In this document: piece after piece, positions 8,250 to 18,127 of the stretch | Numbering within the stretch: the stretch's first letter is position 1 | Layout of the letters: each line of letters begins with the position of its first letter | Source of the DNA: Acidobacteriaceae bacterium | Lineage (GTDB): Bacteria; Acidobacteriota; Terriglobia; Bryobacterales; Bryobacteraceae | Reading direction: 5' to 3' | Length of the DNA stretch: 64,000 bases | Assembly (NCBI GenBank): GCA_019240405.1 | Contig: JAFAYL010000021.1 | Coordinates: 124,001 to 188,000 of the forward strand | Program-made: the position numbers and the translations under genes | The notes under the pieces: generated by a model | The model's input: the letters and a program-made list of their open reading frames with translations, nothing else | Databases searched by the model: none | What the model was told of the DNA's origin: nothing

Positions 8250-8657
8250 TCAACTCTGACGCGAGCGGCGTTTTCGCGCAGCTTGCTTTGCTTGTTTCGA
8301 AAGCGCCTGGCGTGAAGCGGCGGAACGGCCCTCACGCTTCAGCGCCCCCAAAGTAGCGCGGGATCGCTTCGGTGAAGGCTTTGGCGCCGACTTTTTCTGG
8401 CCTTTCGCGTAGTCGCGCTTAGCCTGTTTCACGGTTTGCTCGCTTGCCTGACCTTCTTTTGGCGGCGGCAGCTTGACTCCGGCGCGACGGGCTTTCGACA
8501 GGCCGATCGCAATCGCCTGCTTGGTCGATCGCGCTCCGTGCTTCCCTTCGCGGATGTGATCCATTTCTTCGCGAACAAATTCGCCGGCCTGAGTGGTGGG
8601 AGCCTTCCCCTCACGCTCATCTTGCTTGGCACGTTCAATGGTTTTCTTCTCGGGCAT
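8250..8657 (-). CDS. small Lys/Arg-rich protein (DUF6496-like)
   Basis: A 135-residue, very basic protein (MPEKKTIERAKQDEREGKAPTTQAGEFVREEMDHIREGKHGARSTKQAIAIGLSKARR in overlapping segments). The central G(K)HGARSTKQAIAIGLSKAR(R)AG segment matches a small domain found in basic bacterial proteins annotated DUF6496. The C-terminal half is a Lys/Ser/Arg tail (KRSRATLGALKREGRSAAS), reminiscent of histone-H1-like or nucleoid-binding tails. DNA or RNA binding is inferred from composition only. It is convergent with the PEBP gene. Confidence 0.75.
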   Translation of the reverse strand: MPEKKTIERAKQDEREGKAPTTQAGEFVREEMDHIREGKHGARSTKQAIAIGLSKARRAGVKLPPPKEGQASEQTVKQAKRDYAKGQKKSAPKPSPKRSRATLGALKREGRSAASRQALSKQAKQAARKRRSRQS

Positions 8658-8721
8658 GGTACACCTCGATCATGAAGTTGGATGCTTTCGGAATCGCGGC
8701 TATTTCGTAGCCTGTTTTCAA

Positions 8722-9354
8722 ATGGCTGAACACACCGTCACGGGATTCGAACAAGGATCGGTACGCGGCTTTCTTCACAAACCAAGCGACAGGCCAGAGG
8801 CGGGTTTGGTCCTGACTCATGGAGCGGGCGGGAACTGTGAGGTGTCGCTGCTGGTCGCGGTTGCCAACGCTTTTTGCCGGAGTGGTTTCGTCGTACTCCG
8901 GTGCGATCTTCCATTCAGGCAGCGCAAGCGATTTGGGCCTCCGCTTCCCGCAACGGCAGCGCAAGATCGCGCGGGTTTGGGAGATGCCGCTGCTGTTATG
9001 CGAGAGATGCAGCCGGGTCGAACTTTTCTTGGGGGCCAGTCGTACGGAGGGCGCCAGGCCAGCATGGTTGCCTCTGAGCAGCCCGATGTAGCAGGCGGCC
9101 TGCTTCTACTCTCGTATCCGCTACATCCTCCGGGCAAGACGGATCAACTGCGCACATCTCATTTTCCGAAGCTGCGCGTTCCCGCGTTGTTCGTGCAAGG
9201 CAGCAAGGATCCATTCGGATCGCTCAAAGAAATGAGCGAAGCATTGCGGCTCATACCTACGCGGACCGAGCTAATCGGGATTGAAGGCGCAGGTCACGAG
9301 CTTGCGCGCGGGAAATTCGATATTGAGCAGATGATCGTCAAAAACTTTCGAAGC

Positions 9355-9366
<12 letters not shown>
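8722..9366 (+). CDS. alpha/beta hydrolase (KANSL3/Tex30-like)
   Basis: A 214-residue protein from ATG 8722; the frame is open upstream but there it lies antisense to the start of the basic-protein gene. The fold signatures are LVLTHGAGGNCE (oxyanion-side HG), FLGGQSYGGRQA (G-x-S-x-G nucleophile elbow, Ser in QSY), VPALFVQGSKDPFG (acid, Asp) and IEGAGHEL (His), a complete Ser-Asp-His triad. Size and sequence fit the cytosolic dienelactone-hydrolase-like KANL3/Tex30 family, whose substrates are unknown. The gene overlaps the 3' end of the convergent reductase gene by 12 bases. Confidence 0.85.
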
Positions 9367-9906
<540 letters not shown>

Positions 9907-10059
9907 TACGCAAGAGTACCGCCGATGAGGTAGACCAGCAAGGTTAGTGCGCTAGTAACGCTTAGGCTGCGACATGCCACTACTCTCGTGTATCTTAAAT
10001 AAATAGACTAATAATGCTTGGCGTTGCCATGTCACTGCAGGGTGACTGGGATCATAAAT

Positions 10060-10656
10060 ATGGACGCAATGCACCGGCCGGGGTTAGCGGAACGCTGGAA
10101 AGCGGTCGCGCTACTCGGCGGCGGAAGCGCGATATTCTTTTGGCAGCTCCGACATCCGATTATCCGCCTAGAGTGGCCCGTCGCTAACGAACTTCTCGGC
10201 TTCGCTTTGGGATTGTGTCTTCCGTGGCTAACTGCGGCCGCTATCTTTCGCATTGGACGATGGTGGAGCAAAACGATTGCGCTCATCGCCGTTATTCCCC
10301 TGTTGCTTTGCTCCGCTGTGTTTCTGCTCGGCTCGGCCCTGACGGGGTTTGCCTACAAGAACGGCCGAGATCTTTCCTTTGATCGGTTTGCAGAGACACA
10401 TTGGAAAGGATCGGAGGTTCGTTTCTATCGAACCAACGGCGGTGCGGCCACGGATTTCGGTGTTGTCATTCGCCAGGAACGCACTTTAATCCCCGGCGTG
10501 GTGCTGGTGCGCCGCCTTGACGATTTCTACCCGTGCTATTCGCTCGACGCTACAAGTACCGACGTGGGCATCGCTATCAAGGATGGACACTCCGAATGCA
10601 GAGGTTTTCAAGAGCAACGCCGCGATTATCGATTGAAGCCGTTTCTCTATTTCTAA
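10060..10656 (+). CDS. membrane protein of unknown function
   Basis: A 198-residue protein from ATG 10060 ([14 protein letters not shown]); the frame is open slightly upstream but without a better start. Three hydrophobic stretches ([33 protein letters not shown] and [21 protein letters not shown]) precede a soluble C-terminal part of about 95 residues with [14 protein letters not shown] and a YPCYS/HSECR Cys pair. No family was recognised. Its stop codon overlaps by four bases the end of the IS630 remnant on the other strand. Confidence 0.6.
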   Translation: MDAMHRPGLAERWKAVALLGGGSAIFFWQLRHPIIRLEWPVANELLGFALGLCLPWLTAAAIFRIGRWWSKTIALIAVIPLLLCSAVFLLGSALTGFAYKNGRDLSFDRFAETHWKGSEVRFYRTNGGAATDFGVVIRQERTLIPGVVLVRRLDDFYPCYSLDATSTDVGIAIKDGHSECRGFQEQRRDYRLKPFLYF

Positions 10657-11462
10657 TTCGCCGTTCCTGACGTTCGTCGATAGCGATTGACCTTTCGAAT
10701 GACCCGGCTCGCGCTTGCGACCCATTGAAAGGGCCGCGGATCGTTGTTGTAGATCCGGATGTAATCGTGGATCGCTTTGATCAGTTCGCGAACACTGCGA
10801 AGAGTGCCTCGGGCAGCGAACAGTGCCGTGGTTCCATGGCGCTCGTAATCGCGCGTCTGCCGCTCCGACAGACCGGGCCGCAACGGAAGGATCGGCTGCG
10901 TGCGATCCAGCGTCTGAATCTGGCTCTTCTCGTCCACGCTCAGCACAATCGCTCATCCGGCGGATTCATGTAAAGTCCTACGATGTCCCGGACCTTCGGG
11001 GCGAAATCGGGATCGTTGCTGAACTTGAAAGATTCGACCCGATGCGGCTGCAGTTTGTGTTTCTTCCAAATTCGCAGCACAGTTGCTGGACTAACTTTCT
11101 GGTTAGTCGCCATCGACCGCACGCTCCAGTGGGTCGCGTCGTTGGGAATCGTCCTCATCGTGGCTTCCACGATGGCCGTTTCTTTATTTTCCGAAATTTG
11201 CCTCGGACGGCCACCTCGCGGCCGATCCTCAAACAGTCCGGCCAGACCTTCCGTTTCGTACCGCTTCCGCCATAGCAACACGGTCGTCACTGTCGTCGAC
11301 AGGTCCCGCGCCAGAACGTGGTTGGCTTGTCCGTCCGCAGCGCCCAGAACGATGTCACTCGTGGAAGAATCCCCGTGAAATACTACGTTGTCGACAGAGC
11401 GCCGCCAGTTGCTTCCGATCCGTATCCGTCAATGCTAAGGGGGCGACGGGCGGGAGAGGCAT
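10653..11462 (-). pseudogene. IS630-family transposase remnant
   Basis: Three minus-strand pieces reconstruct a degraded IS630 transposase. An N-terminal start at 11462 (VAPLALTDTDRKQLAALCRQRS) breaks by frameshift near 11360-11375. The helix-turn-helix part follows in another frame (SDIVLGAADGQANHVLARDL, LLWRKRYETEGLAGLFEDRP, through [11 protein letters not shown]). A second frameshift near 10945 leads to [18 protein letters not shown], the first catalytic Asp region of the DDE domain. At about 10811 TTALFAA is joined directly to [18 protein letters not shown], so about 90 residues with the other two catalytic acids are deleted. It cannot be active. Confidence 0.85.
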
Positions 11463-11521
11463 GTCCAATACCAGTATGCGGCTAATAACTCGATTAGTGC
11501 AGTTATTTAGGGAACAGCAGA

Positions 11522-11716
11522 CTAGGCGATCCCGCGTATGATGCGCGCGGGTAAGAGAATGATCGCCGCGACCAGGGCTAGTGCTCCGTGAACTGCGATG
11601 CCGGCTAACCGGAACGGCAGTAGGAACAACCAGACGAATGGAAAGCAGATGAGTGCTACGAGTGCGAGCGGCCAAGAGAGCACGAACAAAAGGCACCAGA
11701 GGAGAAATATGACCAT
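11522..11716 (-). CDS. small hydrophobic membrane protein
   Basis: A 64-residue peptide with two dense hydrophobic segments (FLLWCLLFVLSWPLALVALICF and FRLAGIAVHGALALVAAII) separated by a short PF...PFR turn, ending PARIIRGIA. Composition and topology look like a genuine small two-helix membrane protein, similar to small 'hypothetical' proteins frequent in Acidobacteria. No function is known. It lies between the IS630 remnant and the Kdo hydroxylase gene. Confidence 0.55.
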   Translation of the reverse strand: MVIFLLWCLLFVLSWPLALVALICFPFVWLFLLPFRLAGIAVHGALALVAAIILLPARIIRGIA

Positions 11717-11797
11717 TTGTCTCTACCGGTTCAGGATACGCATTCGCGAGCGCGAAAGTTCCTTAGGTGCGCCGTAAAGCGCCCGTCACGCGACTGT

Positions 11798-12700
11798 TCA
11801 GGCCACTAGCGGCTTCCCGCACAGCCGTTCGAGTATTGCGACCGGCGTACTCGCGCGCGAGGCAAGCGATTCACGCGCGACGATAAAGGTCTGCTCGAGC
11901 GCATATTGGCCGGATTCGACGGAATGGGGCAGCACATCGGTGAACGCAAGCCATGTCGATCCAGGCGGAAACTCGAAGCGGTATTTTGTGGTGCTCGATT
12001 GAAACTCTTCGTTGCGCTTCAGGTAATCGTGGAAGCGAAGCATGAACCGGTCATACGGGGAGCGTGGAAAAACGGGCAGATGCAACCGGTTCAGCAAGCG
12101 TAAAAAACCGTCCCGCAAGCGGGCGGCAGGCGAGGTTGATCGAGCGGCCAAACTTTGCAGCCCCGCGTCTTGCGCATACCGTTCCGCAACCGTTTTGAAG
12201 GGATCGGATGTAATCCAAACGCGGGACGCCGCAGGATGGATATTTGTGAACACGCGCAAAATGAGATCGCCCTGAGTGGGGCGGGAAGGGAACGCATCCG
12301 TGTGGATCAGATCGTTGCGTTTGTTTACGGGCAGGTCGCGTCCCCTCTCTTCAAGAGGACGGAAGCTGGCGTAATCGAGCTTCCACGCCGCCGCATATTC
12401 AGGAAGGAGCTCTCGGGCGAACTGAATCAAGTTGCGGGAGTATTCCCGGAACACATCATGCAGCGTCGCCATTTCGACGCTCTTTGGGTCCACGCCAGTG
12501 ACGCGGTCTATCACAGGACGATAAGCGATATTTTTGTGCACGGCGCCGCCGGAGAAATCGAGAGTGCGCAGAAATTCCTTTGACACCTCGGATAGGGCAA
12601 ACGGCGTGGTTGGAAAAAAGACGATATTTCCGGCCTCAAGGTCTGGCCGGTAATCGTTGAAACCGGAGAGCGGCCACTGATTGATCGTGATTACTTCCAT
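11798..12700 (-). CDS. kdoO: Kdo hydroxylase family protein
   Basis: A 300-residue protein resembling the Fe(II)/2-oxoglutarate-dependent Kdo 3-hydroxylase (KdoO) that converts Kdo of lipid A inner core to Ko. Visible markers are RNLIQFARELLPEY, the iron-ligand segment LIHTDAFPSRPTQGDLILRVF with His133 and Asp135, TNIHPAASRVW and the distal FTDVLPHSVESGQYALEQTF that supplies the second His. Length matches Burkholderia and Yersinia enzymes. It acts at the cytoplasmic membrane during LPS assembly. It stands alone on the minus strand, divergent from the permease gene, with no other LPS gene nearby. Confidence 0.85.
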   Translation of the reverse strand: MEVITINQWPLSGFNDYRPDLEAGNIVFFPTTPFALSEVSKEFLRTLDFSGGAVHKNIAYRPVIDRVTGVDPKSVEMATLHDVFREYSRNLIQFARELLPEYAAAWKLDYASFRPLEERGRDLPVNKRNDLIHTDAFPSRPTQGDLILRVFTNIHPAASRVWITSDPFKTVAERYAQDAGLQSLAARSTSPAARLRDGFLRLLNRLHLPVFPRSPYDRFMLRFHDYLKRNEEFQSSTTKYRFEFPPGSTWLAFTDVLPHSVESGQYALEQTFIVARESLASRASTPVAILERLCGKPLVA

Positions 12701-12901
12701 GTTTCGAGCGCGTCAAAAGCTCGCAACGCGCACAGACGTTCCAAGTATAAATTGGGAGGAGAGTTCCAAAACTGAAAGCGCATCATCCCATAAGCGGACA
12801 CCGGGCGCTCCAATGATTCGCCTAAGCTTGTGGCGCTAAAGGTGCGCGTTGTTCGGCAGCGGACGTGCAGGAATTGAGATACATCTGTACCAGGAGCCCT
12901 G

Positions 12902-15355
12902 ATGCTACAAACCTTGCGCTTTGCGCTGCGCATGTTGCGAAAGAATCCCGGTTTCACGCTGGTCGCGGTCTGCTCATTGGCGATTGGAATCGGCGCGAAC
13001 TCCGCGATTTTTAGTTGGTCCGATGCGCTTTTGACCCGTCCCTTGCCCGTGCCACGGCCCAGTGAAGTTGTGGCCGTGCGGTCAAGCTCGCCCTCTCAGT
13101 TCTCGCAGTCCCTCTCTTACCGCGATTACCTGGATTTTCGCGATCGCAATAAAACGTTCGAGGGTTTGATGGCGTACTCGCTCTTTCCATTTGGATTTGC
13201 TGAGAAGCCCAGTGCGTTAGCGCAAGTGAAATACGGGATGTTCGTTTCGGGGAATTTCTTCGGCGTTTTGCATGTAGATCCGGCGCTAGGCCGTGCCTTC
13301 CGTTCCGATGAAGATAAAGTCCCCGGGCGCGATGCAGTGGTCGTCCTGAGTCACGATCTGTGGACCAGTCAATTTGGGTCTGATCCGGCCGCAGTGGGGA
13401 GAAAAATACGCCTGAACGGAACCGAGTTCACAATTATTGGCGTTGCGCCGGAGCAATTCACGGGCGTCGATCAATTGTTTAGACCCGCTTTTTATGTGCC
13501 AATTGCGATGGCGTCTGTAGAGGGCGATAAGGATTTACTGGAAAAGCGCGATAATCGCTGGCTTACCGTAAAGGGCCGTTTGAAACCCGGGATCACAATG
13601 CCGCAAGCCGAGGCGGATCTTACATCAATCGCCTCTGCGCTCGCGCGAATGTATCCCGATACCGACCGGAATGTAAGAGCTCGTGTTGAAACTGAATTGC
13701 AGTTGCGTATTGAAGAGGATCCGCCCGATTCCCAGCTCATTGCGATGCTGATGACGCTCGCCGTATGCGTGCTGCTGGTGGCATGCGCCAACGTCGCGGC
13801 GCTGCTGCTGAGCCGTTCCCGTGCGCGCTCACGGGAAATCGCAGTGCGCTTGGCCATTGGAGCGAGCCGGAGCAGATTGATTGAGCAGCTACTCTTTGAG
13901 AGCTTATTGATCGCCCTGATTGGCGGGGGGCTTGGCATAGCGGTCGCTAAGGCGGGAATACAACTCTTCAATCAAATAACAGTACCTTCAGATCTTCCGA
14001 TCATTCTGTCGGCTCATCTCGATCAACGCGTTTTGTTCTTCACTCTTGCGATCTCAGTTGTGAGCACAATTCTATTCGGGCTGACCCCCGCGATTCGCAG
14101 TACGCGCCCGGATCTGGTTCCGGCGCTCAAGGCCGGCGATTCGGATACCGGAGGGCGACGGCAACGGTTGTGGGGCCGCAACTCGCTCGTGGTTGCGCAA
14201 GTGGCAATCTCACTCGTCCTACTCGCGGTCTCAACCATCATGTTCCGGGGATTTTCCGACTGGATTGAACGCGGCCCTGGCTTCCGCACGGAGCGCTTAC
14301 TAATGATGAGTTTCAATCCCAAGCTCGTGCGCTATAACGAAACCCAGACGCAGCAGTTTTACAAGCAACTGCTCGAGAGAGTGCGTTCAGCTCCCCAGGT
14401 GAAATCAGCAGCCTGGAGCTCGGCTGTTCCGATGTTCCCCGGTCAAGGGCGCGAAGATGTCGTGCCGGAAGGCTACCAACTCCCACAGGGTAAGCAGGCG
14501 GTGAGCGTGTTTGCCGCTGCAGTGAGCGACGGCTACTTTGAGACCATCGGTATTCCCATTCTTCGGGGCCGCGGATTTCTAAGAACGGATACCGCCGATA
14601 AACCCCTAGTCGCGGTGGTGAATGAGCAGTTCGCGAAACAATATTTCCCGAATCATGACGCGATCGGGAACCGAATCCATTTGACAAACGCGAGCGGTCC
14701 AGTGCTCGAAGTCGTCGGCATCGCGAAAACGGCCAAATATTTGTGGATCGGCGAGTCGCCCACGGAATACGTTTACCTGCCCATGGCGCAGCACCCACAA
14801 GAAAAGATGACTCTCATTGCTCAATCGGAAGGCGATTCCGCGAGCCTGACGCCGGGTTTGAGAGAGCTGGTTCGCGGCCTAGATCCCAATCTTCCGATCT
14901 ATGATGTCCGCACGATGGACGATTATTATCGGAACCGCGCCGTCAAGGCTCCAACTATCGTCGTGCAGACAGTGGCAACCATGGGATTGATGGGGCTGGT
15001 TCTCGCGATGATCGGCTTGTATGGGCTTGTGGCGTATACAGTCGCGCGGCGCACACGCGAAATCGGAATCCGCATGGCGATCGGGGCAGACCGCAAGACA
15101 GTTCTCGGGTCCGTCCTGAAGCAAGGCTTGATACTTGGGCTGGCCGGCATTGTGATCGGAGTGCTCGGCAGCGTGGGCGCCGACCGTGTCTTAGGCCTGA
15201 TGTACGGCGGGTCGACAGAGATGAGCGCCGAAGAGGCGCTAATCATCTTTCTGTTCATGCCTCTGACATTTCTTGCGGTCACCATGCTCGCGACCTATGC
15301 GCCTGCGCGCAGAGCTTCGCTTATTGATCCCATGAGGGCCCTGCGGGATGAGTAG
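12902..15355 (+). CDS. ABC-type orphan permease of the acidobacterial duplicated (ADOP/MacB-FtsX) type
   Basis: An 817-residue protein. The N-terminus MLQTLRFALRMLRKNPGFTLVAVCSLAIGIGANSAIFS is the hallmark of this family. Layout: helix 1, a MacB periplasmic core domain (~50-240), three helices of a first FtsX domain (LAVCVLLVACANVAALLLSRSRARSREIAVRLAIGASRSRLI, ~285-400), then a second copy (QVAISLVLLAVSTIMF, a second periplasmic domain, and VVQTVATMGLMGLVLAMIGLYGLVAYTVARRTREIGIRMAIGA) ending YAPARRASLIDPMRALR. No ATPase gene is adjacent, as is usual for these orphans. Probable role: periplasm-facing transport or signalling with MacB-like mechanics. AGGAG lies 6 bases before the ATG. Confidence 0.9.
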   Translation: MLQTLRFALRMLRKNPGFTLVAVCSLAIGIGANSAIFSWSDALLTRPLPVPRPSEVVAVRSSSPSQFSQSLSYRDYLDFRDRNKTFEGLMAYSLFPFGFAEKPSALAQVKYGMFVSGNFFGVLHVDPALGRAFRSDEDKVPGRDAVVVLSHDLWTSQFGSDPAAVGRKIRLNGTEFTIIGVAPEQFTGVDQLFRPAFYVPIAMASVEGDKDLLEKRDNRWLTVKGRLKPGITMPQAEADLTSIASALARMYPDTDRNVRARVETELQLRIEEDPPDSQLIAMLMTLAVCVLLVACANVAALLLSRSRARSREIAVRLAIGASRSRLIEQLLFESLLIALIGGGLGIAVAKAGIQLFNQITVPSDLPIILSAHLDQRVLFFTLAISVVSTILFGLTPAIRSTRPDLVPALKAGDSDTGGRRQRLWGRNSLVVAQVAISLVLLAVSTIMFRGFSDWIERGPGFRTERLLMMSFNPKLVRYNETQTQQFYKQLLERVRSAPQVKSAAWSSAVPMFPGQGREDVVPEGYQLPQGKQAVSVFAAAVSDGYFETIGIPILRGRGFLRTDTADKPLVAVVNEQFAKQYFPNHDAIGNRIHLTNASGPVLEVVGIAKTAKYLWIGESPTEYVYLPMAQHPQEKMTLIAQSEGDSASLTPGLRELVRGLDPNLPIYDVRTMDDYYRNRAVKAPTIVVQTVATMGLMGLVLAMIGLYGLVAYTVARRTREIGIRMAIGADRKTVLGSVLKQGLILGLAGIVIGVLGSVGADRVLGLMYGGSTEMSAEEALIIFLFMPLTFLAVTMLATYAPARRASLIDPMRALRDE

Positions 15356-15360
15356 CTTAA

Positions 15361-15396
15361 AGGAACGGCGCGCGGGCTGACTCGAAGCGCGTTCCT
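15361..15396. terminator. bidirectional hairpin between convergent genes
   Basis: AGGAACG(g)CGC and GCGCGTTCCT pair with one bulge around a ~15-base loop, in the 40-base gap between the permease stop and the stop of the beta-barrel gene. There is no strong T-run, but position and symmetry fit a shared terminator. Confidence 0.42.
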
Positions 15397-16895
15397 CAGA
15401 ACGTGTACGACACGCCGATTAGCGGTATGACTTTCTCTCTCAGGCCGCCATCGTTCAGAGCGACTAACATGTTCGCGGATACCAAGAATCCGTCGAAGAT
15501 GTTTGTCTTCATGCCGAGCGCCAGGTTGCTCTGATTGTAGGTTTGGTTTGCCAGCGGAGCGGCGGTTGCAAACGTTCCTATTTGTCCAGTGCCCACTAGC
15601 GGCGCCTGAGACGTGTAGGTCGCAACTCCGACACGAGGCGCATTGATCAGCTCTTGTCCGATGTAGTCGGCCGCAAGCGTGAATCTACGTGTAATTCCAA
15701 GGTCCGTGCCGGCCGAAAGGAACGCGTATCCCGGAAGATTCGCCTTGGTTCCAGTAATTATGTTGCCCGCGAGAATGGATTGGCCGTTCCATTGATAACC
15801 CACGTTCACGTGAGGCGTGATTGGGCCGCTACGCAGGGAGACAGCGACGAACGGCTTCCAACCGATTGCGCCGGACCCCAATAAGTTCATCTCATCTCCC
15901 GTGGGAAGGCGAAGATCGGTGAGCAGCGAGACGTTCACACGCTCGCCCCGGTATATGCGGCCTTTAAATCGCAAAGTTACGTCGCCGAGACCGGCGGCGC
16001 TGTTCCTGCTGGGATTCCAGTACAAATTGTTGGTCTTGGCGGGATTGGTATGAACATCGGGCGCGTATTGGTTGTTTGAAAATGTGTTTGTCAAGCTTGT
16101 TGCCGGATTCGCCGGATCGAAATAGTTTGCGTACGGCGGGCCGTTGCTGCAGCAGGGCTGCAAAACGCCGTTGACGATGGCGGGTTCCGTATCCACCGTG
16201 CGGTTGATGGTCGCATATGACGCAGCATTCATCCCGATCTGCAGGAATGGGATCGCTACGGAAATATCGATGCGGTCCGTCAATCCATACGTTCCAAAGA
16301 GCGTAAATTGATTTACCTTCAAATCGAGCGAATTGTTACTCGAGATGAACTGCGTCTCGTATGGCTCCGCTGCTCCTCCGGGTCCCGTGCCTACCTCGTG
16401 AGTGAAGATAGCCGGCCAGTTGTGCAGAGGTTTTCCATCGATTGTGTCGAATCGGAAGCGTTGAAAGGTCACTCCGACATGCAGCCGCCGGCGGCCAATG
16501 GTTTCCGCCCGTTCGGTAAGCACCGGACCAAAGGTTTCAGGCAATCTCTTGTAGACCCCTGTCGCGCTGTCATATTCGTACATGAAACCAGACGCGGGAC
16601 TTGCTATCGGCAGCAGAGTTATCTGCGTGGCGATTGCATCATTGAGCGCTGAGAAAGTGGATTGAAACGACGAATTAAACCGCGCCGGAAAATTGGAATT
16701 CGGTAATACGAGCCCATAGGGTCCGAAAAGATTGGGCATAACGCAAGCCAAGCCACTCTGCCCGGAACAGTTATTTTTCGGGGGTAAGACGGCGGCGAGA
16801 CCTGGAGTGACCGGCACGGAAAGGCTTTGCGCCACGGCTAAGTTGCAAAAAAGAGCTGGAATTAAGATTGTAAGTTTCATTAAGGATCTGAGCAC
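15396..16895 (-). CDS. outer-membrane beta-barrel protein (transporter-like)
   Basis: About 499 residues. GTG at 16895 is preferred because GGGAG lies just upstream and it yields a signal peptide (MLRSLMKLTILIPALFCNLAVAQS); an ATG at 16880 is the alternative. The mature protein has repeated amphipathic strands such as TLFGTYGLTDRIDISVAIPFL, DVTLRFKGRIYRGERVNVSLLTDLRLPTG and AFLSAGTDLGITRRFTLAADY, and ends in GVSYTF: a terminal Phe preceded by alternating hydrophobics, the outer-membrane insertion signal. It resembles the MetA-pathway phenol-degradation/transporter barrel group. What it transports is unknown. Confidence 0.8.
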   Translation of the reverse strand: MLRSLMKLTILIPALFCNLAVAQSLSVPVTPGLAAVLPPKNNCSGQSGLACVMPNLFGPYGLVLPNSNFPARFNSSFQSTFSALNDAIATQITLLPIASPASGFMYEYDSATGVYKRLPETFGPVLTERAETIGRRRLHVGVTFQRFRFDTIDGKPLHNWPAIFTHEVGTGPGGAAEPYETQFISSNNSLDLKVNQFTLFGTYGLTDRIDISVAIPFLQIGMNAASYATINRTVDTEPAIVNGVLQPCCSNGPPYANYFDPANPATSLTNTFSNNQYAPDVHTNPAKTNNLYWNPSRNSAAGLGDVTLRFKGRIYRGERVNVSLLTDLRLPTGDEMNLLGSGAIGWKPFVAVSLRSGPITPHVNVGYQWNGQSILAGNIITGTKANLPGYAFLSAGTDLGITRRFTLAADYIGQELINAPRVGVATYTSQAPLVGTGQIGTFATAAPLANQTYNQSNLALGMKTNIFDGFLVSANMLVALNDGGLREKVIPLIGVSYTF

Positions 16896-17114
16896 GTTTT
16901 CTCCCTCGCGCGATGGCGGGTCGCGCTTTACGCAGGTTAACGCTAGTACTACGAGGGTGAAAGTGATGGGAGTAACATTACTAATTACGTGGATAGACTC
17001 TAAACCTCGGTGAGATAAGCTACAGTATTCGGACAAAAGAGATAGCTTTGATAGCGCCGTGAAACGCCGGCCTATAAACACGAAACTTCATAACTGATAA
17101 ACGGCGTTCCGGAT

Positions 17115-18089
17115 TTGGACGGCATTGTGGAGAGAAATGAGAGCTTGGCGGGCACTCCCGCGACATTAGCGCAACCCATCACTGGGTGGTGGACGACGCA
17201 TTCAGATCTGAGGAAGGTAGCCGTTGTATTTGCGGCATCGTTCACGTTCACGTTTGCGTTTCTCGTAAGGCGGAGCCATGTTGCGCTTCGAGTACAGCTG
17301 GGACCGAGGACGGTGCGGGCCGCATCGATCGACATGCCGCCCAAGCAAAATGATCTAATTGCCGCAGCGGCAGTTCCCGAAAAAACAGAAGCTCATGCTC
17401 TTAAGCAGCGGAGGGAGAGAGTCGAGACGCATCGATCGGAGCGAAAAGTTGCGGCCCGTCACGCCGTTTTCTTGCAAGCGCCAACTGCTTCTGAAGAGAT
17501 CCAAAGAAAAGAGCGCGAGATAGCCGTTGGACAAAATCTGAACCCACGGCCAAGCGCCCTGGAGCGAGAATTCCAGGGCTCGACGCCAGCTCCGTCTAAT
17601 ACGTTTTCAGGGCAGGAAAAAGCGCCCGCTCTGGATTTCGCCGATGAAGCTCACTGGCAATTAATCGCGTCGACGGAACGAAATTCGGTGGAGAATTACC
17701 TGAACGAATTTCCGTCAAGAGAGCGCCGCGTTACAACGCGCCCGCCACAGGATAATGCTTCTGCATCTCGCGACGCGAAGGCAGCCGTGGCAGCTTTGAC
17801 AAAGTACTCGAACGCCTGGAATGCGAAAGATCTCGCGAACATCACGGCAATGCGTCCGGGTCTGGACCGCCGAAGCGTGAAAGCAGAGCTTTCGAGCACT
17901 CGCTCCATAGAAATGAGCATCCGCCCCACTTCGGGCCCGAAGATTCAAGGCGATCGGGCCACCATCGATTGCATGCAGCAGGTCAGCCAGATCTTCCGGG
18001 ATGGCATTGAGAAGCAGAGTCCTGGCGTACAAGTGACGTATGTTCTGGTAAGGCGCGGCGGCAACTGGCTGATAGAAGCGTCAAGATAG
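17115..18089 (+). CDS. membrane-anchored protein with C-terminal NTF2/DUF4440-like domain
   Basis: About 324 residues with an uncertain start: TTG 17115 or GTG 17127 are the only upstream options. One transmembrane helix near the N-terminus (VAVVFAASFTFTFAFLV) is followed by a long charged, probably disordered region (EKTEAHALKQRRERVETHRSERK) and a C-terminal domain of ~110 residues (AVAALTKYSNAWNAKDLANITAMRP, then VTYVLVRRGGNWLIEASR), the fold pattern of NTF2-like domains. Acidobacterial serine/threonine kinases and zinc-ribbon proteins often carry a similar tail. Divergent from the beta-barrel gene. Confidence 0.65.
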   Translation: MDGIVERNESLAGTPATLAQPITGWWTTHSDLRKVAVVFAASFTFTFAFLVRRSHVALRVQLGPRTVRAASIDMPPKQNDLIAAAAVPEKTEAHALKQRRERVETHRSERKVAARHAVFLQAPTASEEIQRKEREIAVGQNLNPRPSALEREFQGSTPAPSNTFSGQEKAPALDFADEAHWQLIASTERNSVENYLNEFPSRERRVTTRPPQDNASASRDAKAAVAALTKYSNAWNAKDLANITAMRPGLDRRSVKAELSSTRSIEMSIRPTSGPKIQGDRATIDCMQQVSQIFRDGIEKQSPGVQVTYVLVRRGGNWLIEASR

Positions 18090-18127
18090 AGCGCGGCCCG
18101 CTCGCCGGAATATAGCAGGGCGGCGTG

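Noticed and set aside
16896-17081. 62-residue upstream extension of the beta-barrel protein
   Set aside because: It would hide the signal peptide; GGGAG before the GTG at 16895 and the hydrophobic MKLTILIPALF start fit better.
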